From a virus, in IMG/VR virus record IMGVR_UViG_3300048079_000025, positions 1-20,009 of that record: a DNA stretch of 20,009 bases. One strand, given 5' to 3'. The notes under the pieces were generated by a model, which saw only the letters and a program-made list of their open reading frames with translations, was not told the origin of the DNA and did not search any database. Made by a program: the position numbers and the translations under genes. Shown piece by piece: positions 1-7,448 of this stretch; within the stretch, counting starts at the first letter, position 1; each line of letters starts with the position of its first letter.

Positions 1-1312
1 CGGGGTCGTTGACGACATCCTCCGGTGCGTACTCGATCTTCGAGGGATCAAGGACCGTCTTTCGCATCATCGGAAAACCGTTCACGGAGATCTTTCCTGT
101 CTCTTCATAGCCCAATTTGTTCCAGTAGCTTTTCCCCTCTGTGGTGTTTATCATCGTGTTCTCAAGCTCGACATATTTAGCCCCGTACCGGCCGGCTTCT
201 TGCTCGAATGCACGAACCGTTTTCGTCCCGATGCCCGTCCCTTCGGTGTGCGAGATCACCGCGGTCAGGTACGCATGGCTCCCCTCGTAGATGTCGCCCT
301 GGAAGGTGACACCCTTCTCCGGATTCCCGGACACCCAGATCAACGTCCCTTCGTTGGTCTTGTACGGGCCGGAGATGCGGACAAGATCGGAGCGTTCAGG
401 AACGTACCGAGAGGGTTCCGGTTTGTTCACGGAGGCCACGTCCTGCGCGATGGTCACGTCGGTCAGCGAGTCCGCCGCCATGTCCGAGGGCCGGACCCCG
501 GTGTTGGCGAAGATGCCACGGGCTTTGGACACCGCGCGCTCCCCACCCTTAAACACGCCCATCACCACCAGAGAGTCCACAAACTCCATCGGCTCGGGTA
601 TGCGGAGTTCCAGCGCGGCACTCAGCGTGGTCAGGGTCGCGGCGTCCGAGGCCAGCATCGCCGCGCTCTTTACCGTGGGCGAGAGATACTTATCCGCCTT
701 CGGCCCGAGGAGGGCGCGCATTTTCACGATGCCAAATCCCTCGACATAACCCTTCGTGGTGTCCCAGGAGGCGCCGACCGCCCGATCTGCGAATTCCTTT
801 GCGCTCTTGACTTCCCCCTTGTCGTACTTGTCCATCATGATGCGCCGAAGGCCGGCGGTCAGCGCGAAGGAGCCCGCCACGCCTCTCGCGGTGGACCCTC
901 CGGACAGGGCCCCGAAGCCCATGTAGAACGGGAGATCCGCGACCATGCCGGTGAAGTTGGCGAACTGGCGCGCAAGGAACGGGGTATCGTTGTCCACTTC
1001 ATACGGAGAAGTCCGCTGTGTCGCACCCATCTCGAAGATCGACCCGAGGATCCCATGCTCGATCGCCTCGGGGATCGTCTTCACCGGCCACTTTTTCCTG
1101 CCGTGCGTTTCCTCCGTGGCGAGGTCCGCCGCCATGTGCTGTCGAATGGAGTCAGAGTTGAAGGGCGGGTCGCCATAGAAGGCGTCCACGTCGGTCCCGC
1201 TGAACCCGGCTTGCACCGCCTCGTTCCGTTCCTGATTGATCCCCTGCTGAATCTCTTCGTCAGAGAATCCCGCCGTCTTTGCTTTTTGGAGAAGCTCCTG
1301 GCCTTCGGTCAT
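1..1312 (-). CDS. Large internal virion protein (T7 gp16 position) with embedded GNAT acetyltransferase domain, partial
   Basis: An open frame runs from an ATG at 1312 through base 1 without a stop, giving 437 codons, so the 3' end lies outside the window. The ATG overlaps the upstream stop as ATGA. Near the N-terminus the motif AGFS occurs twice (AGFSDEEI and AGFSGTDVD), which I have seen as a repeat in large phage ejection proteins. Around residues 325-420 the sequence reads as a GNAT N-acetyltransferase: an acetyl-CoA loop EGTGIGTK with G358, G360 and G362, then a helix and a beta strand (AKYVELEN), then the typical late motif SYWNKLGYEETG near residue 396. The position after gp13-, gp14- and gp15-like genes indicates the protein ejected with the genome. 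Bcep22-like phages encode giant proteins at this place that collect enzymatic domains; that comparison is from family knowledge. No lytic transglycosylase motif is seen in the visible part. Confidence 0.8.
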   Translation of the reverse strand, partial: MTEGQELLQKAKTAGFSDEEIQQGINQERNEAVQAGFSGTDVDAFYGDPPFNSDSIRQHMAADLATEETHGRKKWPVKTIPEAIEHGILGSIFEMGATQRTSPYEVDNDTPFLARQFANFTGMVADLPFYMGFGALSGGSTARGVAGSFALTAGLRRIMMDKYDKGEVKSAKEFADRAVGASWDTTKGYVEGFGIVKMRALLGPKADKYLSPTVKSAAMLASDAATLTTLSAALELRIPEPMEFVDSLVVMGVFKGGERAVSKARGIFANTGVRPSDMAADSLTDVTIAQDVASVNKPEPSRYVPERSDLVRISGPYKTNEGTLIWVSGNPEKGVTFQGDIYEGSHAYLTAVISHTEGTGIGTKTVRAFEQEAGRYGAKYVELENTMINTTEGKSYWNKLGYEETGKISVNGFPMMRKTVLDPSKIEYAPEDVVNDP

Positions 1313-2844
1313 TGCTGCCGTTTCCGCCAATCCGGGTAGCTTTCCCCTGGCTTCCGCATTTTATCCGGCGTGAGCACTTGTGGCATCTTGACGTTGCCCC
1401 GGTACATGCCCTCTTTCATCGACTTGATGACTTCGAGCATCGTGCGCTTGTACGGCTCGATGACTTTGGGATCGCCCAGGTAGTCCGGGTGCTTGGGGTT
1501 GAAGAGGATATGGGGATCTTTCCCCGCCGCGCGATATTCCTCCACCACGCTGTCCACATACTCCCCGAATTCAAACGTCTTCTGCCGGCCAACCGGATCG
1601 TTCTTGATGGGCGTCGAATGATCGAGTTGCGGCTGAACGGACTTGAGGAAGGCCTCTCTTGTTTTGGACAGCCTCTCCCCGGCGGGGGTGCGAAGGTCCT
1701 GAAACTCTTTCCGGAGCTTCACGGTGTCTTCCCAAGAGAGCCCTCTATTTTTTTCAACACTTTGGGCGAAAATTTCCTCGATCTGGCTTTCATTCCGAAT
1801 CCCGTTCTCGGCCTCTGGATGCCGGATCCGATTCAGCACGTCCAGAAAGGTCGAGGGATCCCTGGCGATGGGCTTCTGCACGTCGAGCTTCGACTTCCAT
1901 TCGAGGAGCCGCGTCCAGTGTTCCTTCGAGTTCTCCCCGGTCGCGTCCAGGTTCGAGCGGGTAATCTCCCCGACCGCCAACTCGTCCTTCATCAGCTTCC
2001 CAAAGAAGTCGTTGCCGGTACTCTTCTGCGCGTCTTTCCGCATCCGGTCTTCCCGGCGCAGCACTCGATCTTCTTCGACCAGTTTCCCCCGGATCGCAAC
2101 CTCGGCGTGGCTCTGCAACACGGCCGTTTTGTCGGCGTCTAGGAATTTCGAGAATCGTCCGGACTTGATTGCCTTCTTCCCGAGTTCTCCGTCAATTTGA
2201 ATGAGGCCCTGGATCGCGGACAACGCCATTTGCTCCTGCGACGAGCGGAGCAGTTTCACGCGATCTGCCGCCGGCATTCCGGCGTAGAGGCCTTTGGGGT
2301 CTTCAATCGCGCGCTGCACGAACTGTAAACGGTTATCGAATTGTGTCGGGTCCAGCCAGAGCACGTTCCGCTCGGCATCGACCATCTGCAAGGCCGCCTG
2401 AGTCGCCCGCACCCCCACCAGACGAGCCTCCACCCGTCCAGACTCTACCATCAGCCTCGAACTGAGGTCCGCGGCCTCCCGTTTGAAGTATTGCCGCCCC
2501 TCCAAGGTGCGGGCCTTGGCCCCCATGCCGTCGATGTAGGCCCGCACCGACTCCTGGTACTTCTCGCCGAGCCCGATCGAGTCCTTGGGATCCCAGGTCT
2601 GTTCCAATTCCATCAGGTGCGTGGTGAGGTCCAGATTCGCCTTCGACATATCCGCATGGAGGTCGGTCAGGTCCGCGCGGACCTCCTGCGCCCGAATGTG
2701 CGTTCGCCCTTCCGACAGAATTTCCCCGACTTTCGCGAGGCCGGAGCCAAACGTGGAAAGTTCACGGCCCCCCGCCTCCGCCCTACGGCCGGGCGTCTCA
2801 ACCTGCGCGCTCGTCTGTTGTTCGTATTCCCGTATCTGAGGCAT
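1309..2844 (-). CDS. Internal virion (ejection) protein, T7 gp15-like position
   Basis: This 511-residue protein is mostly helical and rich in charged residues, with no signal peptide or membrane segment. It begins MPQIREYEQQTSAQVETPGRR, a start style common to phage inner core proteins, and contains long alpha-helical stretches (about residues 40-270) with many Glu, Lys and Arg. Its place between a gp14-like protein and the giant last gene fits the T7 core order gp14-gp15-gp16, proteins that form the ejected trans-envelope channel. The ATG follows an AAAGGA ribosome site after a 10-base gap, and its TGA overlaps the next ATG as ATGA, so the two are likely translated together. Assignment rests on position and composition, not on a motif that I can point to. 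Confidence 0.72.
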   Translation of the reverse strand: MPQIREYEQQTSAQVETPGRRAEAGGRELSTFGSGLAKVGEILSEGRTHIRAQEVRADLTDLHADMSKANLDLTTHLMELEQTWDPKDSIGLGEKYQESVRAYIDGMGAKARTLEGRQYFKREAADLSSRLMVESGRVEARLVGVRATQAALQMVDAERNVLWLDPTQFDNRLQFVQRAIEDPKGLYAGMPAADRVKLLRSSQEQMALSAIQGLIQIDGELGKKAIKSGRFSKFLDADKTAVLQSHAEVAIRGKLVEEDRVLRREDRMRKDAQKSTGNDFFGKLMKDELAVGEITRSNLDATGENSKEHWTRLLEWKSKLDVQKPIARDPSTFLDVLNRIRHPEAENGIRNESQIEEIFAQSVEKNRGLSWEDTVKLRKEFQDLRTPAGERLSKTREAFLKSVQPQLDHSTPIKNDPVGRQKTFEFGEYVDSVVEEYRAAGKDPHILFNPKHPDYLGDPKVIEPYKRTMLEVIKSMKEGMYRGNVKMPQVLTPDKMRKPGESYPDWRKRQQ

Positions 2845-2854
2845 GGTGGTAGAT

Positions 2855-3316
2855 TTATCCTTTCCGGTATGTTGAAGCGGCCTGCGCGCCCCCGACCAAC
2901 AGGGCCGAGGCTGCGCCTATGCGCCCCTGAGCCAGCGCCTCCTGCCCGGTGTAGTCTTCGTAGGCCGCTTCCGACTCGTACCCCATCGCTTTCACGCGGC
3001 CTTTATACAGGATGTTCTGCTTATCCATTTCGGCTTCGCTCGCGCTCATTGACAGGACATCCATCGGGGATCCTTCCAGACCGACCCCGGATGCCCCGGC
3101 AGACGCGCGGATGGCCCCCAGGCGGCGCCGGTTGATCCGGTCCTGCGCGTCGGCGTCCGCGTTGGCCTGTATGGACGCCGCGGCTGCTCTATTGCGGGCA
3201 GCGGCGGCGTTATACTCGGCCGCGTTTTTTGCCGAGGCCCCCTGCCGGAGTGCCCCCATTGCCTGCACAACTCCGGCGATAGCTGAGATGGCAGAGATAG
3301 CTACGACGGCGCCCAT
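2855..3316 (-). CDS. Internal virion protein, T7 gp14-like
   Basis: This protein has 153 residues. The N-terminal 20 residues are hydrophobic (MGAVVAISAISAIAGVVQAM), followed by an Ala/Gln/Asn-rich helix with the pattern YNAAAARNRAAAASIQANAD and a Gly/Ser turn region (ASGVGLEGSPMDVL). This combination is typical of the small gp14-class core proteins of podoviruses, which enter the host outer membrane during ejection. The C-terminal part is again Ala/Gly-rich. The ATG overlaps the upstream stop by one base (TAATG) and is preceded by GAAGGGAG. The next gene starts 10 bases after its stop. Confidence in the family is good; the detailed role is from T7. Confidence 0.78.
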   Translation of the reverse strand: MGAVVAISAISAIAGVVQAMGALRQGASAKNAAEYNAAAARNRAAAASIQANADADAQDRINRRRLGAIRASAGASGVGLEGSPMDVLSMSASEAEMDKQNILYKGRVKAMGYESEAAYEDYTGQEALAQGRIGAASALLVGGAQAASTYRKG

Positions 3317-3843
3317 TAAATTACTCCCTTCGGAAAGAGCACATATTTCATAAACGTCTCACCGTTTGGCCCGTACAGGGGCATGATACTTTCCGGCTGA
3401 AATCCGATGCGTGTCACCCATCGACACGCGACATCATCCGCGGACAGCACTTCACATTGCACGCGGCGGAGGCGCTGCTCCCTGATAATGCTCGTCATAT
3501 AGCCCATGACGTTCACATGAAAGGCCTTCGGGAACCGCTTGATCTCGTCTGACGCATTCACCCAGGCCATTCCAAGTCCGGGCCAGATTACCACGATGCC
3601 CGCGCAGACCACCACGCGGTCCCCCACCGTAGCGGAATAGGCCGGATGGTTCTCGTAAAACATCGCCGTCTCAAGCGACTTCTCATAACTCACCGCCGCG
3701 ACCACTTGATCCCGAGACGCGACGGCTAGAAAGTCCGCGGCCTGATACGGCCGAACTTCCCAGGTCAGCCCACGTCTTGCGTATGCAACTGCGGCATCAC
3801 GGCTAAAATCGTGCAGGGCACAGGCTGATCGATCCGCCAACAT
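3316..3843 (-). CDS. GNAT-fold virion-associated protein, T7 gp13-like (DUF2833 type)
   Basis: The 175-residue frame reads as a degenerate GNAT fold. It has a strand and helix near WEVRPYQAADFLAVASRDQ (residues 28-46), central strands around VVVCAGIVVIWPGLGMAWV, a helix, a strand (RVQCEVLSAD), and the late motif ACRWVTRIGFQPE (139-151). This is the layout of the T7 gp13-like family, which is needed for virion assembly and has an acetyltransferase-like fold. The acetyl-CoA loop is not obvious, so it may be non-catalytic. The only normal start codons are ATG at 3843 (AAAGGA upstream) and the adjacent TTG at 3840, which makes the first 79 bases overlap tail tubular protein B out of frame. A start nearer residue 26 would need a CTG. 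The stop overlaps the next ATG (TAATG). Confidence 0.75.
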   Translation of the reverse strand: MLADRSACALHDFSRDAAVAYARRGLTWEVRPYQAADFLAVASRDQVVAAVSYEKSLETAMFYENHPAYSATVGDRVVVCAGIVVIWPGLGMAWVNASDEIKRFPKAFHVNVMGYMTSIIREQRLRRVQCEVLSADDVACRWVTRIGFQPESIMPLYGPNGETFMKYVLFPKGVI

Positions 3844-6101
3844 ACATAGTTATCCTTTGTATAATCCCCCTCCCACCGGAATTCGTCTGTGAATCCGGTG
3901 AACAGAGGCGTGGGAAGAATCGGGTCCATCTGCGATGTCTGAAACACCAACGGTGTCAACTTCCCCGGGCCGCTCGTCTTAAACGTCGGGCCGACCTTGA
4001 TCCCGAGCGTGTCCAGGAACAGGAAGGCCACACGATGCGAGCGTTGGTACTTCGCCAGGGCCGTTCCGTCCGCGGCGCCCACGTCGAGCCGGAGCATCTG
4101 CCCGTCGCTGTTATAAGTATACCCTACTTGCACCTTGGACGCATTCGTGACGAGGGTAAATTTTCCAGTCGAATCGACCACGACATCCGGACGAGTGCCC
4201 CCGTCTGCCAGGACTTGCACGGTTTCCCCGATCAAATGCCCAAGGCCCCGCCATACGGTCTGCGGGGCGGCTGTGCCGGTGATCCCGCTGTCGAGATAAC
4301 TGGCATCGGCCTGAATGTCGCCGTGCTCGAACATGCGGGTTGAAAACTCGACATAGCGAACACTCCGGCCGTCAATGAATCGCTGCACCACCATCCAAAG
4401 TTCGTCGCGCTTTCCATCCGAGGAGGGGATGACGCAGATGGATTCCACCTTGGCCGGAACCGTCTTCGCGGCATCCGAGAATCCGCCCAGGATGTGCCGG
4501 CCCCACCCGAGAACCTTCTGATCGCGCTCGTAGGTGAATCCCAGGAGCACGCCGTCATTCCGGACGGCCCACAGGATCGAGATCGGATCCTGCTGAAACG
4601 CCAATTCCTTGATCCCGGAGGTTGCCACCGTGGGACCCTTGGTGATATGCTCGGCCAACACGGTCATGTCCGGGGCCCGGAAGGTGTTATCCTCAAACGA
4701 AAAGGCCAGTTCGCGCACTTTTCGCGTGGACTTTGTGACGTAGAGGACGGCCCCTCCTGTTCGCACCGCCTGAATGTCCGCGCTGCCGTAGAACCGGGAT
4801 TGTTTCGCGCTGATATTCGTCGGGCTCAACGCTTCATTCAATGCAGACGGCCGCACGATCCATTCTCCCTCGTAGGTTCCCACCAACATCCCCTGCTGAT
4901 CGCTTTTGAGCCATCGGAGCACTTGCACGTCGTCAGAGGAGAGCGTAAATGATACCGCATGATCGTCCACCACGGTCCCATCGGTGTCCGTTGGTGCGAA
5001 ATTGTTATAATCTCCGTTGCGCGAGCCATCAAGACGCTGTTGAAAGGTGGCGTTACCGCCCATCATCAAGCGGTCTTCATGGAAGGTGCCGCAGGACGGG
5101 AATCCGGTCGTATCGGAGAGCAAACCGAGACGCCAGTTCACTTTTGCATTGATGTTGGTCAGGGTTTTGATAACGTCCGCCTGAACATGCGTGGTATCCG
5201 TAAATATCGTTATCTGGACATACCCCCAGACGCCCCCTTCTTTCATCCGAATCAGTCGATTCACGTCCGTCGATTTGAATCCCGTGTCATTGTTGATCCC
5301 GACAATGGAAGAGGCGGTGACGGTAATCCCGGTCCCTGTTGCCGCGCTTGGGGTGAGCGTGGTGGTCGTGGAATTAACCGTAAGATACGGCCCGTCCAAA
5401 AAGGCGAGCTTTGTCACCGTCCAGTTGGTGTCGCTAAATCGATTGACCGTGCGTGGTGCGTACCCGGGATGGAAGACATAGAGCCGATCCGCAGATTGGG
5501 TGAATTTGAGTTGAAACAGATCCGCTTCCAGCCACGGAACATCCAATGTCACCGTAAAGATGCGCTGCGCGGTGCCGCCCGCGGTGTAGGCCGTGAACGC
5601 CAGACCGTTGATGTTCGTGCCACCGAGATTCGTGAGTTCAAACGTATCCGCCGTCTTATTCGCGACCTTAAAATCGCGATTGTTAATCTCCACCATGCCG
5701 CCCACCGCCAGGATCCGCACATGGTCGCCATTCACAAACCCATGCGCCACGGCGGTCACGACTACGGGGTTCGCGGCCGTGGCGCCGGTGATTGCTTTGG
5801 TCGCTTCGAGTACCGGGCCGTTATTTTTGTAGAAGCGAAGGGCTTGATTACTGAATTCAATGGCATACGCCGCGGTCGTGGAGAATTTGAACCGGACAAT
5901 ACGGGTGGCCTTCGTCGAGTCCCTCACTTCGGCGGCCCAATAGTTTCCCGGCCGGCGGGTCGCGCCTCCCTGGACGTAGGCGATCATGTTTTGGAAGAGC
6001 TTGAGCGAGGTTTTGTAGGCGTCAAAGTCCACGCGCCCGTCCATCAGGGGGGACAGTTCGCCTCCGTTGAAGCTCGTCTGACTCGGGGAGACTTTAGGCA
6101 C
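3765..6101 (-). CDS. Tail tubular protein B (T7 gp12-like nozzle protein)
   Basis: This protein has 778 residues and starts with GTG at 6101, three bases after the stop of tail tubular protein A. The N-terminus is the family hallmark: a PSQTSFNGGELSP stretch at about residues 5-17, followed by DAYKTSLKLFQNMIAYVQGGATRRPG-type sequence near residues 27-52. The rest is beta-rich, with Thr/Val/Asp strands, as expected for the propeller-like nozzle of T7-type tails. The protein extends the short tail below the gp11-like ring and opens for DNA release. Family and length agree with the T7 gp12 class (about 790 residues). The end overlaps the following gene by 79 bases in another frame. Position next to the gp11 homologue supports the call. 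Confidence 0.93.
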   Translation of the reverse strand: MPKVSPSQTSFNGGELSPLMDGRVDFDAYKTSLKLFQNMIAYVQGGATRRPGNYWAAEVRDSTKATRIVRFKFSTTAAYAIEFSNQALRFYKNNGPVLEATKAITGATAANPVVVTAVAHGFVNGDHVRILAVGGMVEINNRDFKVANKTADTFELTNLGGTNINGLAFTAYTAGGTAQRIFTVTLDVPWLEADLFQLKFTQSADRLYVFHPGYAPRTVNRFSDTNWTVTKLAFLDGPYLTVNSTTTTLTPSAATGTGITVTASSIVGINNDTGFKSTDVNRLIRMKEGGVWGYVQITIFTDTTHVQADVIKTLTNINAKVNWRLGLLSDTTGFPSCGTFHEDRLMMGGNATFQQRLDGSRNGDYNNFAPTDTDGTVVDDHAVSFTLSSDDVQVLRWLKSDQQGMLVGTYEGEWIVRPSALNEALSPTNISAKQSRFYGSADIQAVRTGGAVLYVTKSTRKVRELAFSFEDNTFRAPDMTVLAEHITKGPTVATSGIKELAFQQDPISILWAVRNDGVLLGFTYERDQKVLGWGRHILGGFSDAAKTVPAKVESICVIPSSDGKRDELWMVVQRFIDGRSVRYVEFSTRMFEHGDIQADASYLDSGITGTAAPQTVWRGLGHLIGETVQVLADGGTRPDVVVDSTGKFTLVTNASKVQVGYTYNSDGQMLRLDVGAADGTALAKYQRSHRVAFLFLDTLGIKVGPTFKTSGPGKLTPLVFQTSQMDPILPTPLFTGFTDEFRWEGDYTKDNYVCWRIDQPVPCTILAVMPQLHTQDVG

Positions 6102-6104
6102 GGC

Positions 6105-6725
6105 TTAGTCCCACACTCCGCGCAGCCAGTTGACATTCCCCGGGCTTCCGGCACGCCGGGCCGCCACCCAACTGTCCTCCGGGCCCTCGTCCGCGACCTT
6201 CTCAAAGGAATTCATTCGCCGGGCTTCCGACACGGCGAGTTTATACATGCGCTCCGCCTTCTCGAATTTCGAGGTACTCTGCGTGAGGTCCTCGCAAATA
6301 ATCAACGCGAGCGCCGCGGACACCGCATCGACAAAGTTGGGGTCAAAGAGATTCGGATCCACCACGCGCGAGATGTAGACGAGGTTGAGCGTGTCGCCTT
6401 CATTCGTCAGAATACACCGGAGACTGTTGTGCAATTCGAGGCTCCAATCCAGGCCCAGGCGCGAGGGGGGCAGGATCCGCAGGCAATCCGCCGGGATCGC
6501 AAACGCGAACGAGTAGTCAAACGCCGGCACCGCCACGTCCGGCGAGAGGACCGCCCGCTTCACGGCGAACCGCCAGGTGTGCGCGCGAAGCTCGGAGTCT
6601 CGCACCGCCACATATTCCGAGTCGCAGGACCGGAAATTCTTGCTGTCTTCCCCGATCGCGGCGATGCGCTGCGCCCCGAGAATCGTCAGCGCGGAATTGA
6701 AAATCTGTAAAGTTGAAGATGCCAT
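6105..6725 (-). CDS. Tail tubular protein A (T7 gp11-like adaptor)
   Basis: This 206-residue protein forms the ring that joins portal and nozzle in T7-type tails. The start MASSTLQIFNSALTILGAQRI is typical of the family, as are the motif LRAHTWRFAVKRA (about 46-58), the segment YSFAFAIPADCLRIL, and the late helix with TQSTSKFEKAERMYKLAVSEAR-type sequence (about 149-170) ending in an EDSWVAARR tail. The ATG is 12 bases after the LamG gene's stop and is preceded by GGAGG. The stop is followed after three bases by the GTG of tail tubular protein B, so the pair is co-translated. I see nothing irregular. Confidence 0.92.
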   Translation of the reverse strand: MASSTLQIFNSALTILGAQRIAAIGEDSKNFRSCDSEYVAVRDSELRAHTWRFAVKRAVLSPDVAVPAFDYSFAFAIPADCLRILPPSRLGLDWSLELHNSLRCILTNEGDTLNLVYISRVVDPNLFDPNFVDAVSAALALIICEDLTQSTSKFEKAERMYKLAVSEARRMNSFEKVADEGPEDSWVAARRAGSPGNVNWLRGVWD

Positions 6726-6737
6726 ACGTTGCCTCCG

Positions 6738-7445
6738 TCAGAAAATAAGATATTTTTGATTTAAGTACGTTGTGACCCGCCCGCGTTCAGTCGCATCTAA
6801 CACTTTATTATAGAGCACAATTTCAAAGAGATCGCTGTTCGACAGTTCCGCGGTTCCGGCATTAAGTCCATTCGTGCTCAAATCACTCGGCCCATAGAGC
6901 CCGTTCGCGTTCGTCGCTAACAGCCCCCCGTTGACATAGAAATGACCGACGTTGGTAGCCTCGACCCTGCTGGCGGCATACAGGCGCGCGGTCGTATCGT
7001 GTGCAGGGCCTCCGCCCGGCCCAAGGATCCAATCGCCCATATAACAGTTATCCATGCTGAGGGTGTAGAATCCGACGAGCCAGTTATTCCCGGCTCCGAC
7101 AATGCGCCCGGGAGTTGTTGTATTGGTATATTTTGCTACATAGAGAATCGTCATATTGGAGTCTACAAGACCAACAGTACGGGTTAAGACATTTTGACCG
7201 GCCACCGTATGACGAACCGAGGCCTTTCCATTCAGAATGTTCGTTTTATAGATCGGACGAGTGGCGTCAACGATTTTGTCGAGATGATTGCCGGCCCCGC
7301 TTTCGTCAACCCACTGATTGATCGGGTCGCCATCAGAAAGAGCGGAGAGAGATTCGGGACGAGTCCACAGGATCAGTCCGGTGATGTCCAAAGGAAAACT
7401 AGCTCCGCTGTTCAGAAGAAATGCTCGACGCCGTGATTGTCTCAT
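6738..7445 (-). CDS. LamG / concanavalin A-like lectin domain protein, probable tail adhesin
   Basis: This protein has 235 residues. After a basic N-terminus (MRQSRRRAF) the rest is one jelly-roll lectin domain. The conserved opening GLILWTRPESLSALSDGD, the segment QWVDESGAGNHLDK and the strand RPIYKTNILNGKASVRH match LamG-type domains frequent in phage and bacterial surface proteins. It continues through strand patterns such as MTILYVAKYTN and GHFYVNGG, and closes with the usual helix LDATERGRVTTYLNQKY. Such domains bind glycans, so a role in host attachment is likely. The gene lies between a repeat-bearing surface protein and tail tubular protein A. Spacing is tight, with the ATG three bases after the upstream stop and GGAG as ribosome site. 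No catalytic residues are evident. Confidence 0.85.
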   Translation of the reverse strand: MRQSRRRAFLLNSGASFPLDITGLILWTRPESLSALSDGDPINQWVDESGAGNHLDKIVDATRPIYKTNILNGKASVRHTVAGQNVLTRTVGLVDSNMTILYVAKYTNTTTPGRIVGAGNNWLVGFYTLSMDNCYMGDWILGPGGGPAHDTTARLYAASRVEATNVGHFYVNGGLLATNANGLYGPSDLSTNGLNAGTAELSNSDLFEIVLYNKVLDATERGRVTTYLNQKYLIF

Positions 7446-7448
7446 TGC

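Noticed and set aside
200-1339. 379-codon plus-strand frame
   Set aside because: It lies antisense to the GNAT-bearing virion gene, whose open frame, coupling and domain motifs are clear. The plus frame is rich in Arg, His and Gly, as expected for a GC-rich shadow.
4959-6710. 583-codon plus-strand frame
   Set aside because: Antisense to tail tubular proteins A and B, which have clear family motifs. High Arg/His content and no ribosome site mark it as a shadow.
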